A DNA stretch of 64,000 nucleotides from Bacillus sp. FJAT-49711 (GCF_018343715.1 NZ_JAGYPL010000001.1:1390840-1454839), one strand, 5' to 3'. Positions 10,591 to 19,244 are shown, counted from the first letter of the stretch. A program made the numbers and translations. Notes: generated by a model from the sequence alone, not told the origin.

Positions 10591-10771
10591 GATGCTAACC
10601 CCTTTTCCTCTTTTTATTTCTTCCTATATTTTAGCACTCTTTTTTGGCGAATTTCAAAATTCCGGATTGAGCTTCCAATTCTTTCACGTGTTTTTCACGG
10701 GTCTTTGACAAACAATAACTTTGAACGTAAAGACGACGTTCCTTTCCAATTCTAAATTTGGGGTGATACGT

Positions 10772-10900
10772 GTGGGTAAAAAAAGTAAATCCAAACGTTT
10801 TGTCCAACATGGTAAAAACTCGATAGAAAAACATGCAGAACGTTTTCCATATCGTTCGACCTTTGAAGAAGCGGAAATGAAAAGAAATGATGAACTCTAG
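10772..10900 (+). CDS. 42-residue basic small protein, unrecognised
   Basis: A GTG-initiated frame encodes a 42-residue, strongly basic, hydrophilic peptide (MGKKSKSKRFVQHGKN at the start, EAEMKRNDEL at the end). A GGGGTGA site is correctly spaced upstream. It ends 13 bases before the next small gene on the same strand, so the two are probably co-transcribed. Composition resembles small spore or nucleic-acid-associated proteins of bacilli, but I do not recognise a family. Confidence 0.6.
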   Translation: MGKKSKSKRFVQHGKNSIEKHAERFPYRSTFEEAEMKRNDEL

Positions 10901-10913
10901 GAGGTTTTGAGTA

Positions 10914-11114
10914 GTGGGAAACAGACTCTTCCAAGAAGCAAGGGATTTTGTTGAACACGCTGAAGAACTCTTCCTTACTGGAGGTTCAACAGAAGAAAAA
11001 GAAAAGGCACTGCAAGTAGCGAAAAACGCCCTTTCCTCTGCTTATGCCAATACGACGTTCGCCGAGCAAGAGCAGCTTCGTGAATACCAAGCTGTGCTGG
11101 ATCGATTAAAATAA
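10914..11114 (+). CDS. DUF3813 family small protein
   Basis: A 66-residue helical, glutamate- and alanine-rich protein (GNRLFQEARDFVEHAEELF...), with GTG start after TAGGAGG. It matches my recollection of the DUF3813 family, found beside the yit genes of bacilli. No membrane segment or catalytic motif is present. A strong terminator follows. Function unknown. Confidence 0.75.
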   Translation: MGNRLFQEARDFVEHAEELFLTGGSTEEKEKALQVAKNALSSAYANTTFAEQEQLREYQAVLDRLK

Positions 11115-11121
11115 ACAATCG

Positions 11122-11150
11122 AAACGGGAGTGTTTATGCTCCCGTTTTTA
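11122..11150 (+). terminator. intrinsic terminator after the DUF3813 gene
   Basis: AAACGGGAG and CTCCCGTTT form a perfect 9-bp stem followed by TTTTT. Confidence 0.9.
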
Positions 11151-11388
11151 ATTTATTTATGTTTCTGTCCAGTTGCAGGCTCTAGCCCTCTAGGTCATAT
11201 TCTAATGGTAATGTGAACAAAAAGCAGGATTTTTATAGTCTCTGTTTATTAGCTTATAGTTGGCCCTCACAATACTCTCCACGAGGGTTTGTGACATACA
11301 AGGATTACTGTATGTCAGACATCCCCCTTTTCTCACCTTTTTTTCATATCGCCAGTCTTATTCGATGAAAGGCGTTCCGTTTTTGGTT
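11151..11388. other. gene-free stretch with two adjacent inverted repeats
   Basis: No convincing coding frame. It contains CCCTC...GAGGG (11264-11287) followed at once by a perfect 9-bp arm hairpin, TGACATACA/TGTATGTCA with an 8-base loop (11292-11317). Neither stem has a T-run typical of a terminator. A structured RNA or leader is possible; nothing is recognised. Confidence 0.4.
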
Positions 11389-12249
11389 TTATTCCTTTCT
11401 AAAAAATCCAAATACGGCAGAAGTTTCTACTATATTGGTAAAAGCCTTTGGATCAACATTCTTCACAATTAGTTCGAGTTCGTATAATTCATAACGTGTA
11501 ATGACGATCATCATCATCTCTTTTTCCTCATTGGAAAAAGCTCCCTTCGCAGGAACTAACGTTATTCCCCTTACCATTCTTGCGTGAATAGCTTCTTTTA
11601 GTTCACGTGATTTTTTTGTTACAATCATGGCTGTCAATTTCTGATGACGCGTATGAATGGCATCAATCACTCTTGTAGAAGCATATAAAGAAACTAGTGT
11701 ATAAAGTGCTTTATCCCACCCATAAATAGCTCCTGCAGTCACAATAATGACAGCATTAATAATAAAGAAATAAATACCTACCGGTTTATCTTTCATACGT
11801 GAAAGCACCATGGCAATAATGTCTAATCCACCAGTTGAAGCCCCTACCCTTAACGTAATTCCAATTCCAACCGCTGCTATCACACCACCAAAAACGGCAT
11901 AAAGCAAAATATCATTTGTTTCATCTTTTATTGGAAAAACCTCTAAAAAAATCGTCATAAATAAGACTGAAATAAAACTGTACATTGTAAAGGATTTTCC
12001 TACTTTTAGCCAACCTAATATAACTACCGGAATATTGAATAATAGGATGAGAATCCCTGTTGAAATATGTAGAGGTGTAAAATCCGTTAAAATATTGGAT
12101 ACTAGCTGGGCTGCTCCCGTAACCCCACTTGCATATACACCTGCAGGGATTAAAAAATAATTTAATGCTACAGCGTTCAAAAATGCCCCAATTAAAACAG
12201 TTATAGTTATTTTAGTATGAGTCATAATAGAGAATTGTTTATTCATCAT
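11389..12249 (-). CDS. yitT: YitT family membrane protein
   Basis: A 286-residue protein with an N-terminal five-helix YitT membrane domain (about residues 10-185) and a C-terminal cytoplasmic DUF2179 domain (about 220-280, ATRVIDAIHTRHQKL... to VETSAVFGFF). Bacilli carry several paralogues. The yitT name is favoured here because the gene is divergent from the DegV gene yitS and sits near yitV-yitW. An AGAGG site precedes the ATG. Role unknown; transport is often proposed for the family but not shown by this sequence. Confidence 0.85.
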   Translation of the reverse strand: MMNKQFSIMTHTKITITVLIGAFLNAVALNYFLIPAGVYASGVTGAAQLVSNILTDFTPLHISTGILILLFNIPVVILGWLKVGKSFTMYSFISVLFMTIFLEVFPIKDETNDILLYAVFGGVIAAVGIGITLRVGASTGGLDIIAMVLSRMKDKPVGIYFFIINAVIIVTAGAIYGWDKALYTLVSLYASTRVIDAIHTRHQKLTAMIVTKKSRELKEAIHARMVRGITLVPAKGAFSNEEKEMMMIVITRYELYELELIVKNVDPKAFTNIVETSAVFGFFRKE

Positions 12250-12388
12250 TATTCCTCTCCCTCCTTTTTACTGCAATAGAAGATTGTGCTTTTTTTATAA
12301 AGCCGGTACACTTAAAATATAGGACAATTTTCTGAATAATCTTTGGTCGCATGAATTTTACATTATTTTCCCACGAAAGGTGATTTTT

Positions 12389-13249
12389 ATGTCAATTAAA
12401 CTTTTTGCTGATAGTGCTTCAGACTTACCGTTATCTTTTTTTCAAGAAAATGACGTTCAATTAATTCCTCTCCAAGTACATATCGATCATGATGAGTATA
12501 AAGATTTATTAACCATTCAGCCAAAAAAAGTGTATGAAGAAATACGTGCTGGAAAAATGCCAAAAACATCACAAGCATCACCGCAACAATTTGAGGAAGC
12601 TTTTACAAATTTGGCGAAGTTAGGTGAATCAGGACTTTATATTGCTTTTTCGTCTGAACTATCAGGTACTTACCAAACAGCTGCCATGATACGTGAACAA
12701 GTACTAGAAGAATACCCTGATTTTGACTTAACAATCATTGATTCTAAATGTGCTTCTTTAGGTTATGGTCTAACTATATTATCTGCAGTCGAACAAGTGA
12801 AAAATGGTGTTTCAAAAGAAGAATTAATTCAAAGCATTACATTCCAATGCCAACATATGGAACATTTATTTACAGTGGAGGATTTGGATTTCCTCGCAAG
12901 AGGCGGACGTCTTTCTAAAGCATCTGCTTTTCTTGGTGGTTTGCTTAATATTAAGCCCCTTCTACATGTAGAAGCAGGAAAACTCGTACCAATCGAAAAA
13001 ATTCGTGGAAAGAAAAAACTAATTAAAAGAATTCTTGAAGTAATGGAGGAACGGGGGGCCGATCTTAGCAGCCAAACGATTGGAATAAGTCACGGTGATG
13101 ATGAAGAGCTGGCTTTAGAAGTAAAAAAAATGATAGAAGAAAGATTTGGGACTAAAAGCTTTTACATTAATATTATCGGTTCTGTCATTGCAGCTCATGC
13201 TGGACCAGGGACGCTAGCCATTTTTTTCTTAAATGAGAAACAGGTATAA
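12389..13249 (+). CDS. yitS: DegV family fatty-acid-binding protein
   Basis: A 286-residue DegV protein. These bind a fatty acid and, in FakB members, present it to the fatty acid kinase FakA. Family motifs visible are FADSASDLPLSFF at the N-terminus, KTSQASPQQF, FSSELSGTYQTA and FLARGGRLSKASAFLGGLLNIKPLL. The reading frame opens at GTG 12380, but the AAGGTGA site correctly spaces the ATG at 12389. Divergent from yitT as in B. subtilis. Confidence 0.88.
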   Translation: MSIKLFADSASDLPLSFFQENDVQLIPLQVHIDHDEYKDLLTIQPKKVYEEIRAGKMPKTSQASPQQFEEAFTNLAKLGESGLYIAFSSELSGTYQTAAMIREQVLEEYPDFDLTIIDSKCASLGYGLTILSAVEQVKNGVSKEELIQSITFQCQHMEHLFTVEDLDFLARGGRLSKASAFLGGLLNIKPLLHVEAGKLVPIEKIRGKKKLIKRILEVMEERGADLSSQTIGISHGDDEELALEVKKMIEERFGTKSFYINIIGSVIAAHAGPGTLAIFFLNEKQV

Positions 13250-13310
13250 TATTTTTTCTCCCGAAGCGGGGATACTATTCAGTAACCCCTATTTAGAAAG
13301 GAGAAAAAAT

Positions 13311-13445
13311 ATGCGATACAATACATCTGATAATGATAAGAAGCCAAGTGATAAACAAGCTTCACGAGAAGAAAAGAACATTTTGAGAGAAAAAAATCTG
13401 CAAGCTGGAAAATATAAATTTTCAAAGAAAACCGATCATCTTTAA
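13311..13445 (+). CDS. DUF3941 family small protein
   Basis: A 44-residue, lysine-rich hydrophilic peptide ending [10 protein letters not shown], a C-terminus characteristic of DUF3941 proteins of bacilli. The frame is open 26 codons upstream into the yitS 3' end, but AGAAAGGAG precedes the ATG at 13311. It may travel with yitS or yitK. Function unknown. Confidence 0.75.
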   Translation: MRYNTSDNDKKPSDKQASREEKNILREKNLQAGKYKFSKKTDHL

Positions 13446-13527
13446 TTTCTTTTTGCCATTTTCTCTAACCTTGTTGGAACGTTGCAAATCAACTATAATG
13501 AGAAAAAATGGTGCAATGGAGGTAAAA

Positions 13528-14019
13528 ATGGCTAAAGAAAATTCTTTCGATATTGTTTCAAAAGTTGATTTATCAGAAGTAAATAATGCGATCAATATTG
13601 CTTTAAAAGAAATTCAAACACGCTATGATTTTAAAGGCAGTAAGAGTGATATTAAATTGGAAAATGAAGAAGTTGTATTAATTTCCGATGATGAATTTAA
13701 AATGTCCCAACTAAAAGATGTGTTTATCGGCAAATTAATTAGACGAGAAGTTCCTGTTAAAAACCTCGATTACGGTAAGATGGAAAATGCATTTGGCGGT
13801 ACAGTCCGCCAACGAGCAAAAATTGTTCAAGGGATCGATAAAGAGAATGCTAAAAAAATTAATACTCTTATAAAAAACAGCGGTCTGAAAGTAAAAAGCC
13901 AAGTTCAAGAAGATCAAATTAGGGTTACAGGAAAGAATCGCGATGATTTGCAGCAAATTATCAGTGTGATACGTTCCGCAGAGCTCCCAATAGAAGTTCA
14001 ATTTGTAAACTATCGATAA
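13528..14019 (+). CDS. yitK: YajQ family protein (UPF0234)
   Basis: A 163-residue YajQ/UPF0234 protein, named YitK in B. subtilis. Family members have two ferredoxin-like folds and bind nucleotides; some bind cyclic di-GMP. The start [21 protein letters not shown] aligns with the family and is preceded by GGAGGT; the 25 upstream codons of open frame are discarded. Motifs QTRYDFKGS and the C-terminal IEVQFVNYR are typical. Confidence 0.93.
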   Translation: MAKENSFDIVSKVDLSEVNNAINIALKEIQTRYDFKGSKSDIKLENEEVVLISDDEFKMSQLKDVFIGKLIRREVPVKNLDYGKMENAFGGTVRQRAKIVQGIDKENAKKINTLIKNSGLKVKSQVQEDQIRVTGKNRDDLQQIISVIRSAELPIEVQFVNYR

Positions 14020-14026
14020 AAAATCA

Positions 14027-14115
14027 AAAGCAGACGTGTGGGACGAGTATGACCCCCTTACGCAAAAGAAAAGGACAAAAGTCTGCTAGTCAATAGGCAC
14101 TGGAGCTAGAAGGAG
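14027..14115 (+). repeat. interspersed palindromic repeat, copy B (shortened)
   Basis: It keeps the right half of the family (AAAGGACAAAAGTCTGCTAG, then TCAATAGGCACTGGAGCTAG), but most of the left half is missing or replaced. It lies directly after yitK. Confidence 0.7.
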
Positions 14116-14167
14116 TGATCCCCGGAGTTCCTGATTATCGATTTTAAAAAAGAATAAAATATAAGTG

Positions 14168-14207
14168 AACGGGTATATCAATGATATGCCCGTTTTATTT
14201 TTTTCTA
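14168..14207 (+). terminator. intrinsic terminator abutting the next gene
   Basis: AACGGGTATAT and ATATGCCCGTT form an 11-bp stem with one wobble, followed by TTATTTTTTT. The ribosome binding site of the next gene begins only a few bases later. Confidence 0.8.
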
Positions 14208-14220
14208 AAGGAGTGATCAC

Positions 14221-15081
14221 ATGAGTAATGAAAAACAAACGATGCCAAAGCAAAAACAAGTACAGCAGCCGGGTTTGGAAACATTAATGAATCCCGAGCC
14301 AGAAGCGATTAAATCCACTTATAAAGGGTGTGGAAAGCTAGAAGGTAAAGTGGCCATCATTACAGGTGGAGATAGCGGTATTGGAAAATCAGTCGCCCTG
14401 CATTTTGCAAAAGAAGGAGCCGACGTTGCCATTTGTTATCTTGAAGAAGATGAAGACGCGGAAAATACGAAACAGCTAATCGAAAATGAAGGCAAAAAAT
14501 GTTTATTAATACGCGGGGATCTTGGACAAGAACAGCATTGCATTGATGTAGTTGAACAAGTAATGGGTAATTTCAATAAGATCGATATACTTGTTAACAA
14601 TGCAGGCGAACAACATCCTCAAAAGAGCCTTCTTGATATTAGCGAAGAGCAGCTTGAGAAAACATTTCGTACGAATATATATGCCTTTTTCTTTTTAACT
14701 AAAGCAGCCCTACCGCATTTGCAAGCTGGAAGTTCCATCATTAATACAGCTTCGATTACAGCTTATGCAGGAAGCCCTGAGTTGTTGGATTATTCAGCGA
14801 CAAAAGGAGCGATTGTCTCCTTTACTAGATCTTTATCAAAATCACTTGCTGCGCAGCGCATTCGAGTCAATGGTGTAGCACCAGGTCCTATTTGGACACC
14901 ACTCATTCCTGCTACGTTTGAAGCAGAAAAGGTCAGCAAGTTTGGCGGAACCCAGCCATTAGGTCGACCTGGCCAACCTTCCGAACTAGGGCCTGGATAT
15001 GTTTATCTAGCATCCGACGATTCAAGTTATGTCACTGGACAAATTCTTCATATTAATGGGGGAGAAGTCATTAATGGATAG
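14221..15081 (+). CDS. short-chain dehydrogenase, general-stress type
   Basis: A 286-residue classical SDR oxidoreductase. The cofactor motif is TGGDSGIGKS, followed by NNAGEQHP, the catalytic Ser in NTASITAYAG and the YSATK catalytic Tyr/Lys. The roughly 45-residue N-terminal extension (PKQKQVQQPGLETLMNPEP) is typical of the YdaD/YhdF/YhxC/YhxD subgroup of B. subtilis, several of which belong to the sigma-B stress regulon. AAAGGAG precedes the ATG. The substrate is not deducible. Confidence 0.9.
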   Translation: MSNEKQTMPKQKQVQQPGLETLMNPEPEAIKSTYKGCGKLEGKVAIITGGDSGIGKSVALHFAKEGADVAICYLEEDEDAENTKQLIENEGKKCLLIRGDLGQEQHCIDVVEQVMGNFNKIDILVNNAGEQHPQKSLLDISEEQLEKTFRTNIYAFFFLTKAALPHLQAGSSIINTASITAYAGSPELLDYSATKGAIVSFTRSLSKSLAAQRIRVNGVAPGPIWTPLIPATFEAEKVSKFGGTQPLGRPGQPSELGPGYVYLASDDSSYVTGQILHINGGEVING

Positions 15082-15085
15082 CAAC

Positions 15086-15231
15086 AAAAGCGGAAGCGCT
15101 TGTTCATCGAAGTGCAAACTTCAAGGCTTCGACTGAGATTAAGGAAACACGGCGAGGAACGAGCCAATGGTGACTTACGCAAAAGAGAAGGACAAGAAAT
15201 TTGCTAGTCGATAGGCGCTGGAGCTAGACGA
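15086..15231 (+). repeat. interspersed palindromic repeat, copy C
   Basis: Full-length member: GGAAGCGCTTGTTCATCGAA at the left end, GCTAGTCGATAGGCGCTGGA then GCTAGACG at the right end. The interior keeps the GGAAACACGGCGAGGA block also seen in copy D. Confidence 0.8.
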
Positions 15232-15234
15232 AAA

Positions 15235-15271
15235 AAATGAAACCGCCATAGCAATGGCCGGTTTCATTTTT
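15235..15271. terminator. bidirectional terminator between the SDR and amylase-like genes
   Basis: AATGAAACCGCCA and TGGCCGGTTTCATT form a long stem with a small bulge, with a T-run on the plus side and an A-run on the other. It lies between converging genes. Confidence 0.85.
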
Positions 15272-16663
15272 TTATTTTTGCGGGTTTAGTTTTCTTCCGC
15301 GCTTCCACGTTATATACATAAAAAGAACGAATATCCCAAACACTGCGAAAATCGATAAAATAAATGGAATATTATAACCGCTTTTTTCTGTTACTTTATA
15401 AATTTCTGCGGTTTCTCGTTCTAACACAATATGGTAATCACCATTTTCATTAACTCGAACGAGATCTGTATCAAGTAATCCGCGAAGTTCTTTATTTTTT
15501 TCAATTTTATCCTCAGGAATGGTCACTTTTTGATCTGTACTAGTATTGTTTATAGCTACCACTACTATTTCTGAGTTATATTGACGTTTAAAAACCGTCA
15601 TGCCATCTTCTTCATACAATACCTCTATCGTCCCTCTCGTAAGAGCCTTTTGATGATTTCTGACTCCTCCCAAATCGGATATATAATCAATAATGTCCTT
15701 TTCAGTTCTGAAATTCATCATTGGTGTATTGTCTGGAGATTTCCCGCCGTTTACTGCAATTTCTGTCGCATAATAAACTACCGGAATTTCAGGTTGTGTA
15801 TATAAAAACGCAAGGGCTAGCTTCCATCTTGTAACAGGATATGTGTTATTATTAACCATTTCTTGAGTAAATCTATCAGTATTTTGATTGTCAAAAAAAG
15901 CTTCTTTAAGTCCATTGCTGCTATCTTGTTCAAGTGTTTCAAATAATGAGGCAGATGAAACATCAGGTTTAGAAATCGCATTTCTAAGAGGCTCAACTAA
16001 GGAAACATTTGACATACTTATAAATCCAGCTTGAAAATATTCGTTCATCTCTTCAGCACTTAAGTTAAGAGCCGCTCCCGCTAAGTAAAAATCATCCTTC
16101 AAGTTCAAAATAGCAGAAGTGACTTCTTTCCAAATTTCTAATGGCTTTGCATCAATATTTGTCATTTTAAATCCATCTATGTTCGTTTCAGAAATCCACC
16201 AATCTGCTATATCGACAATATCTTTAGCGTTTAATTCTTTTTGAATAGGGAATTCCAAAACAACGCGCATATCTTTTTTATGAAAACGATCAACTAATTG
16301 TTTAAATTCTTCAATTGATCCAAAATGTTCATTTGTTTTATAGTAATCACTAACCCATTCACCATGATAGCCATCCTCTTTATTTTTAAAAATAGGCGAA
16401 AGCTGTATGGTCGTAAAATTCATTTCCTGTAAATAATCTAGCTTATCTATAATTCCTTTAAAATCTCCTCCTTGATAACTAAGGGGATCCTTCAAATTCA
16501 CACTAGAATCATTTTCATAATCACCATTATAAAAGCGATCAACCATCAAAGAATATATATTTTCATCTTTCCATGATCGCGTTTCTTGTTCATTAGCATG
16601 TACAGTAATGGTGGAAAGTAGAAAAAACGAAATAAATAATAAGCATAATGCTTTTTTAAACAA
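15272..16663 (-). CDS. membrane-anchored GH13 amylase-like protein, catalytically degenerate
   Basis: A 463-residue GH13 fold protein: signal peptide (residues 1-23), (beta/alpha)8 domain beginning ENIYSLMVDRFYNGD, beta domain, and a C-terminal membrane helix (about 430-452) followed by KRGRK. It is probably anchored outside the membrane. All four conserved GH13 regions are altered. Region I reads EFPIQK instead of DxxxNH. Region II reads DGFKMTNID with Thr at the nucleophile Asp (near 168). Region III has Ala at the acid Glu (near 197). Region IV reads DNQNTDRF instead of NHD. The frame itself is intact, so a binding role is more likely than hydrolysis. The TTG start follows AGGAGG; upstream open codons lack a site. 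Confidence 0.85.
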   Translation of the reverse strand: MFKKALCLLFISFFLLSTITVHANEQETRSWKDENIYSLMVDRFYNGDYENDSSVNLKDPLSYQGGDFKGIIDKLDYLQEMNFTTIQLSPIFKNKEDGYHGEWVSDYYKTNEHFGSIEEFKQLVDRFHKKDMRVVLEFPIQKELNAKDIVDIADWWISETNIDGFKMTNIDAKPLEIWKEVTSAILNLKDDFYLAGAALNLSAEEMNEYFQAGFISMSNVSLVEPLRNAISKPDVSSASLFETLEQDSSNGLKEAFFDNQNTDRFTQEMVNNNTYPVTRWKLALAFLYTQPEIPVVYYATEIAVNGGKSPDNTPMMNFRTEKDIIDYISDLGGVRNHQKALTRGTIEVLYEEDGMTVFKRQYNSEIVVVAINNTSTDQKVTIPEDKIEKNKELRGLLDTDLVRVNENGDYHIVLERETAEIYKVTEKSGYNIPFILSIFAVFGIFVLFMYITWKRGRKLNPQK

Positions 16664-16697
16664 TTTTTTTTGCCTCCTGACAATAAGAAAAACAAGA

Positions 16698-18764
16698 TTA
16701 ATGATATAGCTTTGACAATAAATCCGATTGATAATACCATTCTTCAAATTTATTTGGCGGCATCGGTTTTTCAATTAAATATCCTTGTATATAATCACAT
16801 TTTAGCTGTTTCAATAAGTGCAATTGTTCTTTTGTTTCGACTCCTTCGGCCACGACATTCAACCCTAAACCGTGCCCCATCGTCATGATAGCATTCACTA
16901 TCGCATATTCTGGTGAGTCAGTTGTAATATGATTAATAAAAGAGCGATCAATTTTCAAGCGATGAATGGGCAATTGTTTTAAATAGCTTAAAGAAGAATA
17001 TCCTGTTCCGAAATCATCGATCGAAATATTAACACCTAATTCATTTAATATATGCATCGTATTAATTGCTTCCATCGTATGGTTTAGCATGGCACTTTCT
17101 GTTAATTCCAAGTGCAGATATTTTGCTTCAAGTCCTGAATAAACAAGTGTTGACTTAACTTCATCGATAAAATGTCTATTTTGGAATTGAAATGCTGAAA
17201 CATTGACAGAGACGCTTAAACTTTTCATACCCATTTCCTGCCACTTTTTTGTTTGCTTGCAAGCATTTTTTAAAACCCAGTTTCCAAATGAGTGAATCAA
17301 ACCTATTTCTTCAGCGATAGGAATAAATTGCATGGGCGGAATTAATCCATATTCGGAATGGTCCCATCTGAGCAATGCTTCACAGGTTGATAATTTGCCT
17401 GTTTTTGCATCGATAATTGGCTGATACGCAATAAAAAACTCATTATTTTCAAGTGCTTTTCGTAAACTGCGCTCAATCTCTATTCTTTGCCATGTCTCTT
17501 TATTCATTTCTCCTGCAAAAAAAACAATGGAACTCCCGCCTTGTTGTTTTGCTCGATTCAATGCTGCATCCGCATTTTTCAGTAATTCTACATTATCACT
17601 GCCATCTGATGGATATGAGCTAATTCCAATACTTGCTGAAACATACAGCTCTTGATTTTCAAAATGCAAAGGCATTTGAATTGATTGCAATATATCTTGT
17701 CCGATCCCCATCGCCACTTCGGATTTTGTACCTTCCGGTAAAACGATCGAAAATTTATCGCCACTAAATCTTCCTAAATAGGCGGATTTTGGTATAGCGG
17801 AAGAAATCCGCTTAGCGATAACTTTTAATACTTTATCTCCCGATTTATGCCCGAGCATATCATTAACTGTTTTAAAACGATCTAAATCTAAAAACATAAT
17901 TAAAAATTGCTCATTCCCTTTTTTTGCCTTTTTTACTTTTTTTTGAAGCGTCTCATCAAATTTTAGACGATTGGGAAGGCCAGTATCACCATCATAATAG
18001 GCAATTCTCTCCATCTTTTTTTCTATTTTTCGCTGTTTTGTAATATTTCGCCCGATAACAAAAATCTCCACTGTCTTATTCCGAACAGTGATTGGAATCA
18101 TATGCATAATAAAAGTTGCCAAATCACCTGTTTTCACTTTAAGATTCAGCTCAAATTGAACAGGAATTCCTCTAATTGCGCGTATAAAATATCTTTTTAT
18201 CGGAATTTCTTTGGATGAGACGTATGTAAGTGCCGTTTCATCCTTTAATTCATCCATTCCTAATGCGAATGTATTCTTAAAGGCATCGTTTACACTTGTA
18301 AAGCATCCATTTAAATCGGTAGTGAAAATAATATCAGGGATATTTTCAACAATTGAATAAAAGTATTCTTTTATTTCATCATATTTTTTTGATAAATGTA
18401 TATATTGATTGGTTGCTAGATTAAGTAAGTCAGCCATTTGCGAGTCATTTTCGGAATGATCGACTTTATCATTATTAATAGACCCAGCAATCGAACCATA
18501 ATGATTAAATGTCAATGAAGCTTCTTCTTTGTTTATTGAATTTACTATGATAAAAACGGAATTTGGTAAAAAATTTAGAAGAAACTTTTTCAATTGATTG
18601 ATTTCTGTACGTGGCCAATCTGGTAAATGAGCTTTAATAACGAATAATTCATTGCTTGCGAAATTATTCATATTCATAAAACTAAGTAAATCATTTTTGT
18701 CTTTATATGTGTAGGTATATGATTTAATCAAATTGCCTTTCACCACCGCTATCATTTTCGACAT
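16698..18764 (-). CDS. PAS-GGDEF-EAL cyclic-di-GMP protein, probable phosphodiesterase
   Basis: A 688-residue protein with an unrecognised N-terminal region (1-115), a PAS domain (about 130-245), a GGDEF domain (about 250-410) and an EAL domain (about 430-680). The GGDEF signature reads SGDKF (334-338), so diguanylate cyclase activity is doubtful. The EAL domain is well kept (CEALLRW at 461-467, DDFGTGYSSL), so hydrolysis of cyclic di-GMP is likely, with PAS sensing and possible GTP regulation by the degenerate GGDEF. No membrane segment is seen. The amylase-like gene starts 34 bases downstream, suggesting co-transcription. Confidence 0.9.
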   Translation of the reverse strand: MSKMIAVVKGNLIKSYTYTYKDKNDLLSFMNMNNFASNELFVIKAHLPDWPRTEINQLKKFLLNFLPNSVFIIVNSINKEEASLTFNHYGSIAGSINNDKVDHSENDSQMADLLNLATNQYIHLSKKYDEIKEYFYSIVENIPDIIFTTDLNGCFTSVNDAFKNTFALGMDELKDETALTYVSSKEIPIKRYFIRAIRGIPVQFELNLKVKTGDLATFIMHMIPITVRNKTVEIFVIGRNITKQRKIEKKMERIAYYDGDTGLPNRLKFDETLQKKVKKAKKGNEQFLIMFLDLDRFKTVNDMLGHKSGDKVLKVIAKRISSAIPKSAYLGRFSGDKFSIVLPEGTKSEVAMGIGQDILQSIQMPLHFENQELYVSASIGISSYPSDGSDNVELLKNADAALNRAKQQGGSSIVFFAGEMNKETWQRIEIERSLRKALENNEFFIAYQPIIDAKTGKLSTCEALLRWDHSEYGLIPPMQFIPIAEEIGLIHSFGNWVLKNACKQTKKWQEMGMKSLSVSVNVSAFQFQNRHFIDEVKSTLVYSGLEAKYLHLELTESAMLNHTMEAINTMHILNELGVNISIDDFGTGYSSLSYLKQLPIHRLKIDRSFINHITTDSPEYAIVNAIMTMGHGLGLNVVAEGVETKEQLHLLKQLKCDYIQGYLIEKPMPPNKFEEWYYQSDLLSKLYH

Positions 18765-18822
18765 AATCAGGCATGACCCTATTGTTTATTTTAATGAAGA
18801 AACGCATTAATGTCATCAAAAG

Positions 18823-18862
18823 AAAAATGTAAAAACCAATTAGTTGGCTTTTACATTTTTTA
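18823..18862 (-). terminator. intrinsic terminator after yisL
   Basis: AAAATGTAAAAGCCAA and TTGGTTTTTACATTTT form a long stem on the minus strand with a T-rich 3' side, 10 bases beyond the yisL stop. Confidence 0.8.
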
Positions 18863-18872
18863 ATACATTTTA

Positions 18873-19244
18873 TTAAGCAAACCAGTTCCAGTTAAGCGGT
18901 AGCTTTGCACCTAAATAGAATGTAATCACAAATGAAATAATTAATATAGACCAGAATAATCCAGTTTTTTTATCTAGCTTCAAACGGATTAAAACCATTT
19001 CCATCATAGCAATCACAATAACTCCAAAAAGAAACTTTACTCCATATAAAGCGGGATCATAGCTACTATGTCTTGCAAATAATGTTATACCAGTAGCAAT
19101 AATTAATAAATAAAAGACGCGTAATATCATTTGCACTATATTCGTTGCTTTTTTATTGCCTGCTTTGTGCAAAAAGACTGCAACAATGAATAATATGATG
19201 GCAATTGCCCATGTTGTTATATGTGCATGAGTATTATCAAACAT
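18873..19244 (-). CDS. yisL: YisL-like membrane protein (DUF1516)
   Basis: A 123-residue integral membrane protein with four predicted helices (about 8-25, 34-56, 66-86, 97-115), beginning FDNTHAHITTWAIAIILFIV, typical of YisL (UPF0344/DUF1516). It lies downstream of yisK as in B. subtilis. AAGGAGGA precedes the ATG. Function unknown. Confidence 0.9.
   Translation of the reverse strand: MFDNTHAHITTWAIAIILFIVAVFLHKAGNKKATNIVQMILRVFYLLIIATGITLFARHSSYDPALYGVKFLFGVIVIAMMEMVLIRLKLDKKTGLFWSILIISFVITFYLGAKLPLNWNWFA

Noticed and set aside
10772-11114. Two adjacent small plus-strand genes considered as a toxin-antitoxin pair
   Set aside because: The second matches DUF3813, a conserved housekeeping-type bacillus protein, and neither shows toxin or antitoxin features.
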